From: Pyrinomonadaceae bacterium
GTDB taxonomy: Bacteria > Acidobacteriota > Blastocatellia > Pyrinomonadales > Pyrinomonadaceae
Assembly: GCA_021228405.1 (NCBI GenBank)
Contig: JAJQRF010000003.1
Location: 89,581 to 153,580, forward strand
Length of the DNA stretch: 64,000 nucleotides
Reading direction: 5' to 3'
Numbering within the stretch: the first letter of the stretch is position 1; every line of letters begins with the position of its first letter. The translations under genes and the position numbers were made by a program. The notes under the pieces are model-generated. The model saw only the letters and a list, made by a program, of their open reading frames with translations, had not been told where the DNA came from and searched no databases. This document shows, one piece after another, positions 16,710-25,065 of the stretch.

Positions 16710-17282
16710 ATGAACGAGAAATTAAACGGAATAAAGGTAGCAATATTGGCAACGGACGGATTCGAGCAAAGCGAATTGTTTGAACCGAAGAAGGCTTTAG
16801 AAGAAGCGGGCGCGGAAGTTTCGGTCGTTTCGCTTGAAACGGGCGAGATCACCGGCTGGAACGAGAAAAACTGGGGCGATTCGATCGCGGTCGATCTGAC
16901 GGTCGCAGAAGCAAACGCGGCGGACTTCGACGCATTACAGCTTCCGGGCGGCGTATTCAATCCCGACAAACTGCGGATGAACGAAAAAGCCGTCGCCTTC
17001 GTCAAAGCGTTTTTCGAGGCGGGCAAACCCGTCGCGGCGATCTGTCACGCGCCGTGGACGCTGATCGAAGCCGGGGTCGTCAACGGCAGAACGGTTACTT
17101 CGTGGAAATCTTTGCAGACCGATCTCGAAAATGCGGGCGCGAAATGGGTCGATCAGGAAGTCGTCGTCGACAACGGCTTGGTGACGAGCCGCAATCCGCA
17201 GGACATTCCGGCATTTAATAAGAAAATGATCGAAGAATTCGCCGAAGGCGTGCATCGCAAACAGAAAACGGCGGCGCAATGA
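16710..17282 (+). CDS. DJ-1/PfpI family protein (type 1 glutamine amidotransferase-like)
   Basis: About 190 aa from the ATG at 16710, chosen because AGAAAGGA lies about 11 nt upstream and the domain begins at once (VAILATDGFEQSEL). The nucleophile-elbow cysteine is in AAICHAPW. The PfpI/YhbO subgroup includes chaperone, deglycase and general-stress proteins, and several have weak protease activity. The role here is probably stress protection. In-frame codons continue upstream to 16653, but that extension does not look like family sequence. It diverges from the diguanylate cyclase gene. Confidence 0.9.
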   Translation: MNEKLNGIKVAILATDGFEQSELFEPKKALEEAGAEVSVVSLETGEITGWNEKNWGDSIAVDLTVAEANAADFDALQLPGGVFNPDKLRMNEKAVAFVKAFFEAGKPVAAICHAPWTLIEAGVVNGRTVTSWKSLQTDLENAGAKWVDQEVVVDNGLVTSRNPQDIPAFNKKMIEEFAEGVHRKQKTAAQ

Positions 17283-17443
17283 TTTCATACAGGCGTGTTT
17301 CGATTCATATCATTCGGATTCATACAAAAATCGCAAACACGCCTATTTTATTAAGTTTCAACGCGTGGCACACAAATTGAAACAGACATTAATAACGAGC
17401 AAGGGGTAGGTAACACAAACGAACAAGGGAAGGTATTAAATTT

Positions 17444-17956
17444 ATGAACAACGAATATACGAATGCAAATACGATCGACAACGATAACGTGATTTCGACG
17501 CTGAACAATTTGATCGAAACCTGCAAGGATGGGCAGGAAGGCTTCAAACAATCGGCTGAAGGCGTTCAGAATTCCGAATTGAAAAAGGTTTTCTACGAAT
17601 ACGGTCAACAACGGGCACAATTTACGGGCGAATTACAAAGTTTGGTGCGTGAGTTCGGCGGCGATCCCGAAACATCGGGTTCGACTACGGGCGCATTGCA
17701 TCGCGGTTGGATCAATATCAAATCCGCAATCACGGGACAAGACGATGCGGCGATCTTGAACGAAGCGGAACGCGGCGAAGATGTTGCCAAAAATGCCTAT
17801 AAATCGGCGTTGGAAGAATCGCTTCCGGCAAATGTTTCGCAGATCATCCAACAGCAATACACACAAGTTCAGGCGGCGCACGACAATATTCGCGCACTGC
17901 GTGATTCTGCAAATAACATTGAGAACTCGGCTTCTCAGGGTTATGCAGGCTATTAG
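17444..17956 (+). CDS. PA2169-family four-helix-bundle protein (DUF2383)
   Basis: The 170 aa are all-helical. NDNVISTLNNLIETCKDGQEGF opens a ferritin-like four-helix bundle of the DUF2383/PA2169 type, and GALHRGWINIKSAITGQDDAAIL and AERGEDVAKNAYKSAL are typical family segments. Members are often stress-induced and of unknown biochemical function. An AGGGAAGG RBS precedes the ATG and a strong terminator follows, so the gene is monocistronic. Confidence 0.88.
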   Translation: MNNEYTNANTIDNDNVISTLNNLIETCKDGQEGFKQSAEGVQNSELKKVFYEYGQQRAQFTGELQSLVREFGGDPETSGSTTGALHRGWINIKSAITGQDDAAILNEAERGEDVAKNAYKSALEESLPANVSQIIQQQYTQVQAAHDNIRALRDSANNIENSASQGYAGY

Positions 17957-17992
17957 TCAGACACGACTCTTTTTCATTTTTTTTAGACTCCG

Positions 17993-18023
17993 AAAAAAGG
18001 CTTGATTTCACCAAGCCTTTTTT
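17993..18023 (+). terminator. Rho-independent terminator
   Basis: AAAAAAGGCTTG and CAAGCCTTTTTT pair around a 7-nt loop, ending the DUF2383 transcript. Confidence 0.92.
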
Positions 18024-18430
18024 ATTTTGGATTTTGGATTTTGGATTTTGGATTTTTAATCTTGAATCTGAAACTGTATTTAAGGTCGGACAAACTTCAG
18101 TTTGTCCCTTAACACAGCCCATCCAAAATATCGAAAAAACCGCGCCGCCCGTTCAATTGCGGAAAGAAACAAACTAAAGTTTTTTCGACGCTTTAAAGTA
18201 TCTGATAAAATGCGACCACGAAGAAACGCGTCAAACAATTCAAGACTCACAACTCACGATTTAAGACTCAAAGTTCAGAATTCCAATCCAAAATCCAAAA
18301 TCTAAAATCCCAAATCCGATTGCATTTCCACGCGATTTTTGTTAAATTTCCTGTCAAATAAATAATTAATAAACAGTTTGCGACAATCTTAGCCATAATT
18401 TTCGATTGTCGTGATAAAACATTTGATTTT
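18024..18430. other. Repeat-rich spacer before array B
   Basis: No gene is seen. The spacer holds a tandem TTTTGGA run (18028-18058) whose complement, CCAAAATCC words, returns at about 18282-18312. It also holds a perfect CAAACT-NN-AGTTTG palindrome at 18088-18107 and a degenerate copy near 18166-18185. Confidence 0.6.
18088..18107. repeat. Palindrome CAAACT-TC-AGTTTG
   Basis: GGACAAACT-TC-AGTTTGTCC has 9-bp perfect arms and is of the same family as the palindromes beside array A. Confidence 0.8.
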
Positions 18431-18451
18431 TTATTTTAAATAATGGTCTTT

Positions 18452-18766
18452 GACATCAAAAAGATAGCTTTCGACATTTAAATAATCGAATCCGACATTT
18501 AAATAATTCGACTCAGCATTAAAAAAATCGAACTCAACATTTAAATAATTCAAATCAACATTTAAATATTCGTTCTCGACGTTTAAATAATTCAAATTGA
18601 CGTTTAAATAATTGAATTCGACATTTAAATATTCGTTCGTGACATTTAAATAATTCAAATCGACACGAAAGAAATTCAAATCGACGTTTAAATAATTCAA
18701 ATCAGCATTTAAATAATTCAAATCGACGCACAAATAATCTTGCTCAGATTTCAAACTTTAGTTTGA
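18452..18766. repeat. Array B: fifteen units of exactly 21 nt, A/T-rich
   Basis: Units begin every 21 nt from 18452 (18473, 18494, and so on to 18746). The consensus is GACATTTAAATAATT followed by CRAATC. Several units differ by substitution but none by length. Because 21 is a multiple of three, the minus strand stays open as heptads of the Y-L-N-V-D-L-N type. That frame has only a TTG start and no RBS, so I treat it as DNA repeat and not as a gene. The last unit runs into a CAAACT-TT-AGTTTG palindrome. Confidence 0.92.
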
Positions 18767-18768
18767 AA
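18749..18768. repeat. Palindrome CAAACT-TT-AGTTTG at the end of array B
   Basis: TTTCAAACT-TT-AGTTTGAAA has 9-bp perfect arms and overlaps the last array B unit. Confidence 0.8.
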
Positions 18769-18883
18769 ATCCAAAACAAGCCATATTTTTAGTTTTATTT
18801 CGGCTCGCAGAGCATTTTTTTCTTAATAACCAATGTTTTCTTAATTAAAACCTAAGAAATATAGCCTATCGGAGGAAAATAAA

Positions 18884-19594
18884 ATGAATGTAAAAATATT
18901 AAACAAACGTCAGGAAGCAAAACTTAATTCTTTCGATCTCCTGATCGAATATTTCGATGAAAACCCTTTGATCGTCAATGAAAATGCCGCCTTTAAAGCC
19001 GCCGTTGAGGAAGTAAAGCCGCTGATTGCCGAGGTCAAAGCGAAAGCACCGGAAAGTGCCGCCGTGACCGAAGGCATCACGACCGGCAAACGCAATTTGA
19101 AGGATGCGGTTGTCAATAAAACTGCGGCAATCGGCGGTTCGATCTACGCTTTTGCCGCTAAAAACGGCAATGATGAAATGAAAGCCGCCGTCAGTTTTAC
19201 CAAAACCGAACTGAAAACGCTGAAAGACGGAGAGCTTGCCCTGCGCTGTCAGGCACTGCATGATCTGGCACTCGCAAACCGCGCCGAACTCGAGCCTTTC
19301 GGCGTAACGACCGCCAAATTGACCGAACTGCAAACAGCCATCGACAACTACGCGCAATCCGTCCCGAAACCGCGCGCCGCGATCACGAGCCGTTCCGTGC
19401 TGAAAGCCGAAATCAAACAGCTTTTCGTCCGCCTGGACAGCATTTTCGATGAACAACTGGACAAATTGGTCGAAAATTTCACCGAAACGCACCCAAGTTT
19501 TGCCGCTAACTACCGCGCCAAACGAAAAATAATCGACCCGCGCCGAAACAAAAAGAAAAACGGCGAAAACCCGATCGTCAGTCCGCCAACGTAA
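18884..19594 (+). CDS. Hypothetical helical protein
   Basis: The 236 aa have no signal peptide, membrane span or recognised domain. The protein is largely helical and charged, with alanine-rich central helices (about 40-190, for example AAIGGSIYAFAAKNGNDEMKA) and a very basic C-terminus (about 215-232, KRKIIDPRRNKKKNGENP). A clear GGAGG lies 9 nt before the ATG, so it is very likely expressed. It sits between array B and a terminator, next to the restriction-modification pair. The basic tail could suggest nucleic-acid contact, but this is speculation. Confidence 0.75.
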   Translation: MNVKILNKRQEAKLNSFDLLIEYFDENPLIVNENAAFKAAVEEVKPLIAEVKAKAPESAAVTEGITTGKRNLKDAVVNKTAAIGGSIYAFAAKNGNDEMKAAVSFTKTELKTLKDGELALRCQALHDLALANRAELEPFGVTTAKLTELQTAIDNYAQSVPKPRAAITSRSVLKAEIKQLFVRLDSIFDEQLDKLVENFTETHPSFAANYRAKRKIIDPRRNKKKNGENPIVSPPT

Positions 19595-19633
19595 AAAAAT
19601 ATGAAATAAAAGCGGAAAAAATCAACCCGAATC

Positions 19634-19665
19634 AGCGCGGACAAATATTTGTCCGCGCTTTGTCT
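19634..19665 (+). terminator. Rho-independent-like terminator
   Basis: AGCGCGGACAAAT and ATTTGTCCGCGCT form a nearly loop-less palindrome followed by TTGTCT. It separates the helical protein gene from the restriction-modification genes. Confidence 0.75.
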
Positions 19666-19721
19666 AATCAATAGATCGAACTTAAAATACAAAGACAAAA
19701 TTGCCATTTTTCTTAAAATAA

Positions 19722-20588
19722 ATGAATAAAGATGAAATATTAATTGCACTTCAGAAAGAAGTCGAAAACTACAACAAAATTATCGCAACCGATAAAGGAG
19801 ATTGGATCGTCAAAGGTTTTATTGACATCTATAAAAACATTTACACGATCTCGATCGATACGAAAGTTGTTTCAAAAGTTATCGAACTGCTTCTCATACC
19901 CGCGTTTGAGTCTTTTGCAAAGAGAAACGATCTAACACTCGAACTGCCTCCGCAACAAAACTTTTATCCTGATCTTACCTTTATTTCAAATAAATCAGGT
20001 GAAAAGTTTGCGGTCGATATTAAAAGCACTTTCAAAGACGCAGGTAATAAAATTAAGAGTATGACACTGGGGGCTTTTACGGGCTATTTCCGCAACAGAG
20101 AAAGTATGAAAAATACTCTCTATCCATACGGTTCTTACTCGGCACATTTGGTTTTAGGCGTGATTTACTCTCAAAATGAATCGGTTCAAAACGAGAAAAC
20201 AATTTACAGTTTAGATGAAATTGAAAATATCGAATCGGTCATTAAGGATTTCAGATTTTTCGTTCAGCCGAAATACAAAATTGCTTCGGCAAGTCCGGGA
20301 AGCGGAAACACTAAGAACATCGGTGCCGTAAACAACTTAGAAAAATTGATTAATGGTGAAGGTATTTTCGCGGAGTTGGGAGAGGAAATATATGATGATT
20401 ACTGGATGTATTTCCTTACCAAAGATATGGCAAAAACATTAGATATTCCCAGACCTTATACAAACTTAAAAACTTATTTAGAGTATAAACAGCGCGGAAT
20501 TGATATACTTCAAGAGCATAAAGAAGAGATTGAACAACTTGATGCAGAAGCCGAAGCAAACGAAAGCGAATCAGAGAGTGATGAGTAA
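19722..20588 (+). CDS. EcoRV-type type II restriction endonuclease
   Basis: The 288 aa align along most of their length with EcoRV as I know it. The catalytic set is E55 (VIELL), D84 (YPDLTF) and D99/K101 (VDIKST), matching EcoRV E45, D74, D90 and K92. The Q-loop PPQQN is kept, and the recognition loop GSGNT (193-197) is identical. Predicted target is GATATC with a blunt cut. The protein is longer than EcoRV (245 aa) by an acidic C-terminal tail whose end overlaps the methylase start by 8 bp. The region is A/T-richer than its surroundings, consistent with transfer. No GATATC was seen in the window. Confidence 0.93.
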   Translation: MNKDEILIALQKEVENYNKIIATDKGDWIVKGFIDIYKNIYTISIDTKVVSKVIELLLIPAFESFAKRNDLTLELPPQQNFYPDLTFISNKSGEKFAVDIKSTFKDAGNKIKSMTLGAFTGYFRNRESMKNTLYPYGSYSAHLVLGVIYSQNESVQNEKTIYSLDEIENIESVIKDFRFFVQPKYKIASASPGSGNTKNIGAVNNLEKLINGEGIFAELGEEIYDDYWMYFLTKDMAKTLDIPRPYTNLKTYLEYKQRGIDILQEHKEEIEQLDAEAEANESESESDE

Positions 20589-21504
20589 AATAATAGTTCC
20601 GCCAATCAAAAGTCAGGGTATCAAAACCAAATTAGTTCCCTGGATAATGGAAGTTGCGAAAGTTGTAAACAAGAAAAGATGGATTGAGCCTTTTCTCGGA
20701 ACAGGTGTGGTTGCCTTTAACTCGGGATTTCAGGAAGGAATCCTGAACGACATAAATCCGCACATCATAAATTTCTATCGGCAAGTTCAGAACGGAGAAA
20801 TAACGCCGTTGAAAGCGAAAAGTTTTTTGGAGATCGAAGGTAGAAAACTTTCGGAGGCAAACGAGGAAGGTTACGAACATTTTCGTTATATACGCGACCG
20901 TTTCAATCAGGATTTCGATCCGCTCGATCTGCTTTTCCTTTCGCGTGCGGGTTTTAACGGAATGATGCGATTTAACAGCAAAGGATGTTGGAATATTCCT
21001 TTTTGTAAAAAACCTAATCGCTTCAATCAATCTTATATAACTAAAATCGTAAATCAGATTGCCAACGTGAAAAATGTTATTACCAACAAATGGGAATTTA
21101 AGAATAAAAATTTTACGGAAATTATTTCGCTGGCAGATGAAAACGATATGCTCTACTGCGATCCGCCTTATTTTGGAAGATATGTTGATTATTACAACGG
21201 TTGGACAGAGCGCGATGAAGAAATTTTATTTGAGATGCTTTCACAAACAAAAGCAAATTTCATACTTTCGACCTGGCATCACAACGATTGGCGGGAAAAT
21301 ACGATGATTAAAAAGTTATGGAATAAATTCAATATAGTTACGAAAGATCATTTTTATCATTCGGGCGGTAATCTCGAAAATCGTAAATCAATCGTTGAAG
21401 CTTTAATCTGCAATTTCGAGATTAAACGAATTAGTCAGCATAATCACGAAGCCGCCAACAAAAAACAATCTGCTCAAATTTCATTATTTCAGACATTCAA
21501 CTAA
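20581..21504 (+). CDS. EcoRV-type adenine-N6 DNA methyltransferase (Dam-like)
   Basis: About 307 aa from the ATG at 20581, chosen because the protein then opens with the M.EcoRV-like IIVPPIKSQGIKTKLVPW. The AdoMet motif is EPFLGTG (36-42) and the catalytic DPPY lies at 194-197. NGMMRFNSKG and STWHHNDWREN are also shared with M.EcoRV. It would methylate adenine in GATATC and protect the host from the endonuclease encoded just upstream. The order is endonuclease then methylase with an 8-bp overlap and no visible controller protein, so translational coupling is likely to set the balance. Confidence 0.94.
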   Translation: MSKIIVPPIKSQGIKTKLVPWIMEVAKVVNKKRWIEPFLGTGVVAFNSGFQEGILNDINPHIINFYRQVQNGEITPLKAKSFLEIEGRKLSEANEEGYEHFRYIRDRFNQDFDPLDLLFLSRAGFNGMMRFNSKGCWNIPFCKKPNRFNQSYITKIVNQIANVKNVITNKWEFKNKNFTEIISLADENDMLYCDPPYFGRYVDYYNGWTERDEEILFEMLSQTKANFILSTWHHNDWRENTMIKKLWNKFNIVTKDHFYHSGGNLENRKSIVEALICNFEIKRISQHNHEAANKKQSAQISLFQTFN

Positions 21505-21540
21505 ATGATTTTTCAGACCGAAACCGAACGTTAAGAAAGA

Positions 21541-21616
21541 ACAGTGGATAGTTGATAACTGATAGTCAATAACTGATAACTGTTTTTTCACTATCCACTA
21601 TCAACTATCAGTTATT
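21541..21616. repeat. Inverted repeat of TAACTGATA words between convergent genes
   Basis: CAGTGGATAGTTGATAACTG and its complement CACTATCCACTATCAAC flank a TTTTTT centre. The arms hold tandem TAACTGATA words. The repeat lies between the methylase and oppF-like gene ends, suited to bidirectional termination. Similar words recur at 33113-33200 and 41720-41775. Confidence 0.7.
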
Positions 21617-22708
21617 CTCTATATACGGATGTTCGGGCGAAATGCGGATGCAGGCGGCGAAATGGTTCGGTTTGATTTCGGTTAATTGCGGGACGATCTG
21701 CGAACATTCGGCAATCGCAAACGGGCATCGCGTGTGGAAATGACAGCCCGACGGCGGGTTGATCGGCGACGGCACATCGCCTTTCAGGATGATGCGCTCG
21801 CGCTTCGCTTCAACTTCGGGGTCGGGCACGGGAACGGCTGAAATCAACGCTTTCGTGTAGGGCATCAAAGGGTCGGCGTAAACGTCTTTGCCGTTTGCGA
21901 GCTCGACGATCTTTCCGAGATACATCACCGCGACGCGATCGGACAAATGACGGACGGCGCGGAGGTCGTGCGAGATGAAAAGATACGTCAGATTTTTTTC
22001 CGATTGGAGCTTTTCCATCAGATTCATAATCTGCGCCTGAATCGAAACGTCTAAAGCGGAGATCGGTTCGTCGGCGACGATGAATTCGGGATCGACCGCG
22101 AGCGCGCGCGCAATGCCGATGCGCTGACGCTGACCGCCCGAAAATTCGTGCGGATAACGCTTCACGAAACGCCGCGACATCCCGACCGTTTCCATCAATT
22201 CCTGCACGCGTTCTTCGACCGAAAGACCGTTGGCAAGATTAAAAGTGCGAATCGGTTCGCCGATGATCTGCCCGACGTTCATTCGCGGATTTAAGCTGGC
22301 ATACGGGTCTTGAAAGATCATTTGCAGATTTTTCCGCTGATCGCGCATCGCCCTTTGTGAAAGATGCGCCAAATCCTTGCCGTTATAAAAAACCTGTCCG
22401 CCCGTCGGTTCGGTCAGCCGCAAAATAGCCTTGCCGAGCGTCGATTTCCCGCAACCCGATTCGCCGACCAGCCCCAAAGTTTCACCGCGCCGAATATCGA
22501 GCGAAACGCCGTCAACCGCTTTGACAACTTTTTTACCCGAAGCTTGAATCTTCACATCGTTCGCTTCGGAAGGCTCGGAAACAGGCATCGCACCGCGAAA
22601 ACCGCGAAAAGTTTGTGCAATGAGCGAGCCTAAACCCGCACCGCCTGTTTTATAATGAACCTTTAAATCCTGAATCGAAATTAAATTTTCCACGTTAGTT
22701 TCCGTCAT
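21608..22708 (-). CDS. Peptide ABC transporter ATP-binding protein (OppF/DppF type)
   Basis: The 366-aa ABC ATPase has Walker [10 protein letters not shown], signature [15 protein letters not shown], Walker [13 protein letters not shown], and the C-terminal oligopeptide-transporter segment with the cysteine cluster [14 protein letters not shown], usual for Dpp/Opp ATPases. An insertion of about 40 aa (about 30-60) lies between the first strand and Walker A. It is the last gene of the operon and overlaps the preceding Uma2 gene by 14 bp. It should pair with the OppD-like ATPase (23390-24409) to power import of oligopeptides. Confidence 0.93.
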   Translation of the reverse strand: MTETNVENLISIQDLKVHYKTGGAGLGSLIAQTFRGFRGAMPVSEPSEANDVKIQASGKKVVKAVDGVSLDIRRGETLGLVGESGCGKSTLGKAILRLTEPTGGQVFYNGKDLAHLSQRAMRDQRKNLQMIFQDPYASLNPRMNVGQIIGEPIRTFNLANGLSVEERVQELMETVGMSRRFVKRYPHEFSGGQRQRIGIARALAVDPEFIVADEPISALDVSIQAQIMNLMEKLQSEKNLTYLFISHDLRAVRHLSDRVAVMYLGKIVELANGKDVYADPLMPYTKALISAVPVPDPEVEAKRERIILKGDVPSPINPPSGCHFHTRCPFAIAECSQIVPQLTEIKPNHFAACIRISPEHPYIENN

Positions 22709-23393
22709 TTTGTTTTTTTAATTCGGCAATTTCTTTTTCAAGCTGCTCGATCTTGTTTTGTGCAATTCTTTCCTTCGCTGCGAGTTCTTGAATGGTCGGC
22801 AAAAATTCGATCTTTTCGTGATCGAAAAACTTCAAAGTCAATCCGTCGTCAACCAATTCGAGATTCAAAAGCGGACTGTAAACGCGGTTGTTCTTCGTTT
22901 CGACCGCTTCATATTCGCCGTTTTTCAAATGATACGCCATCAAAGGATTCGGCAAATAGCTTCGTTCGGGATCGTAAACATAATATTCGCTTACGCCGAG
23001 CCTTTCGTATAGTGCATATTTGACGCTGATGTCTTTTTGCCAGGTGCTTTCGGATGCAATCTCGAAAATGATCGAAGGCGCAACTTTTTCCTTCCACAAT
23101 TCATAAACGCGGCGCGGCGTGTTTTTAACCCCGAAACAAATCATCAGATCGGGCGCAACGAATCTTTTCGGCTCACCTTCTTCGTAATAAAGCATAATAT
23201 CGCCCGTCACGAAAACGTCCTTCCGCCACGCAAAAAACAGTTCGAGCATCTGCGCCAAAGTATTGATAAACCAAAAATGAATCGAATTTTGCCCCATTTC
23301 AGTTCCATCCGTTTCGGGATAATAAACGTCTGCTTTCTCAGGCGGATAATAAATCGGCGTTTTTTCCAATCCGGTAAAAACATCTATACTCAT
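22695..23393 (-). CDS. Uma2-family PD-(D/E)XK-like protein
   Basis: The 232 aa belong to the Uma2/DUF820 family, a restriction-endonuclease-like fold of unknown biological role. The core shows [25 protein letters not shown] with the acidic PD position, then [12 protein letters not shown] and [22 protein letters not shown]-terminal coiled coil ends in [14 protein letters not shown]. It overlaps the upstream OppD-like gene by 4 bp (ATGA) and the downstream OppF-like gene by 14 bp, so it is translated as part of the transporter operon. Function in peptide transport is not evident. Confidence 0.88.
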   Translation of the reverse strand: MSIDVFTGLEKTPIYYPPEKADVYYPETDGTEMGQNSIHFWFINTLAQMLELFFAWRKDVFVTGDIMLYYEEGEPKRFVAPDLMICFGVKNTPRRVYELWKEKVAPSIIFEIASESTWQKDISVKYALYERLGVSEYYVYDPERSYLPNPLMAYHLKNGEYEAVETKNNRVYSPLLNLELVDDGLTLKFFDHEKIEFLPTIQELAAKERIAQNKIEQLEKEIAELKKQNDGN

Positions 23394-24409
23394 AACTTCT
23401 CTCTTTCAGCCACCGATTCGGCGTAAACTTCCTTTGCAAAATGGCACAAAGAACTGTGATTTTCGTTGATCTGCACAAACGGCGGATATTGCGAACGGCA
23501 AATGGCTTCGGCGCGTTCGCAACGTTCGGCAAACGGACAACCCGGCGGAAGATGCGCCACGTCGGGCGGAAGTCCGGGAATCTGATAAAGTTCTTTTCCC
23601 TGCTCGTGCGCCGGATCGGGAACCGATTTTAACAAACCTTTCGTGTATGGATTGGCGGGAGTCGCAAACAATTCCTTCGTCGGTGCTTGCTCGAAAACCT
23701 TTCCGGCATACATTACGATGATCTTTTCCGTCATTCCCGCGACCACGCCGAGATCGTGCGTGATGAGAATCACGCTCGTTCCCATCCGTTCTTTCAAATC
23801 CTTGATAAGCTCGAGAATCTGCGCCTGAATCGTGACATCCAAAGCGGTCGTCGGTTCGTCGGCGATCAATAATTCGGGATCGCACGACAAAGCCATCGCG
23901 ATCATTACGCGTTGGCGCATCCCGCCCGAAAATTCGTGCGGATAATTGTCGATGCGGTTTTCCGCGTCGGGAATTCCGACCGTTTTCAGCATTTTTATCG
24001 CGTGTTCGCGGGCTTGCTCCTTCGTGTGTCCGAGATGCAGACGCGTGACTTCCATTAATTGCGTCGAGATTTTCAGAAACGGGTTGAGCGAAGTCATCGG
24101 GTCTTGAAAGATCATCGCAATGCGTTTGCCGCGAATCTTGCGGACATCATCAATTGAAAGTTTGCGCACGTCGATGCCGTTGAAAATAATGTCGCCGCCG
24201 ACAATCTTTCCCGGCGGTTCGGGAATCAGGCGCATCACCGAAAGATTCGTGACCGATTTCCCGCTGCCCGATTCGCCGACGATGCCGAGCGTTTCGCCCT
24301 TTTTCAATTCAAACGTGATGCCGTCAACCGCCTTTACCACGCCGTCTTCGGTCTGAAAATAAGTTTTCAGATCATTAACCGATAAAATTGTCCCGTTAGT
24401 TTCGATCAT
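23390..24409 (-). CDS. Peptide ABC transporter ATP-binding protein (OppD/DppD type)
   Basis: The 339-aa ABC ATPase has Walker [10 protein letters not shown], signature [15 protein letters not shown] and Walker [15 protein letters not shown]-terminal oligopeptide/dipeptide domain contains [14 protein letters not shown], whose cysteines in some homologues bind an iron-sulphur cluster. It overlaps Uma2 genes by 4 bp at both ends (ATGA junctions), showing tight translational coupling. It acts at the inner face of the membrane with the OppB/OppC-like permeases encoded upstream. Confidence 0.94.
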   Translation of the reverse strand: MIETNGTILSVNDLKTYFQTEDGVVKAVDGITFELKKGETLGIVGESGSGKSVTNLSVMRLIPEPPGKIVGGDIIFNGIDVRKLSIDDVRKIRGKRIAMIFQDPMTSLNPFLKISTQLMEVTRLHLGHTKEQAREHAIKMLKTVGIPDAENRIDNYPHEFSGGMRQRVMIAMALSCDPELLIADEPTTALDVTIQAQILELIKDLKERMGTSVILITHDLGVVAGMTEKIIVMYAGKVFEQAPTKELFATPANPYTKGLLKSVPDPAHEQGKELYQIPGLPPDVAHLPPGCPFAERCERAEAICRSQYPPFVQINENHSSLCHFAKEVYAESVAEREKL

Positions 24410-25062
24410 TTATTTGCTTGTAACCAATCCTGAAAATCCGATAAAACTATAAATTGCTGTTCCGTCTGACCGCGTTTGAGATATTCGGTCAAAACTCCGC
24501 TCGTTAAGATCGGCAATTCTTCGCTTCGTTCGATCTCTTTGTATTCGTTCGTTTCCTGCAATTTGAAAATCTTTAATCTTTCGCCGTTATATTGCCAAAA
24601 TTCGGAAATGCCGAAATCCGCATAAATCCGAAATTTATCGTCCGACGGATGATGAACGTCGATTTCGCCGACAATATCAGGCGCAAGTTCCAACTCTTTC
24701 GGCACGTAATCTTTTGTTTGATGAATATCGGCTTTGCTCACGAAAAACGAAAGATCGGGTTCGACACCGTAATGCAGACGCTCGGAACGCATCGTCGCTT
24801 TGCCTGTCGAGATAACATTTATCCGCAAAGCCATTCCTGCAAACCGAATGAAATCATAAAGTAAACTCGTCAATAATTCGTGTAATTCCGTAACAGGCAT
24901 AATTGTCAAAGTTCCTCGGTCATAGGTTAAATGAACGGGCGAAGATTCTCCGATCTCTTCCGAAATTTCTTCGTAAGTGTGCCAATCAATGCCGACATAC
25001 TGCATCGGATGTTTCAGACTTACCAACGCTTCTCTCGAAAATGTGACTTCTGCCGTAACCAT
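24406..25062 (-). CDS. Second Uma2-family protein in the transporter operon
   Basis: The 218 aa have the Uma2/DUF820 core: VHLTYDRGTLTIMPVTELHE, GVEPDLSFFV with the acidic PD position, ELAPDIVGEIDVHHPSDDK and YADFGISEFWQY. It is distinct in sequence from the Uma2 gene at 22695-23393, so this is not a recent duplication. It overlaps the OppD-like gene by 4 bp. The PD-(D/E)XK fold predicts possible nuclease activity, but Uma2 proteins have no settled function. Its repeated placement between transporter genes is odd. Confidence 0.88.
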   Translation of the reverse strand: MVTAEVTFSREALVSLKHPMQYVGIDWHTYEEISEEIGESSPVHLTYDRGTLTIMPVTELHELLTSLLYDFIRFAGMALRINVISTGKATMRSERLHYGVEPDLSFFVSKADIHQTKDYVPKELELAPDIVGEIDVHHPSDDKFRIYADFGISEFWQYNGERLKIFKLQETNEYKEIERSEELPILTSGVLTEYLKRGQTEQQFIVLSDFQDWLQANK

Positions 25063-25065
25063 AAA

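Noticed and set aside
18431-18754. 107-aa protein of Y-L-N-V-D-L-N heptads on the minus strand
   Set aside because: The frame is open only because the DNA repeats every 21 nt. It begins with TTG, has no RBS and resembles the non-coding arrays A and C.
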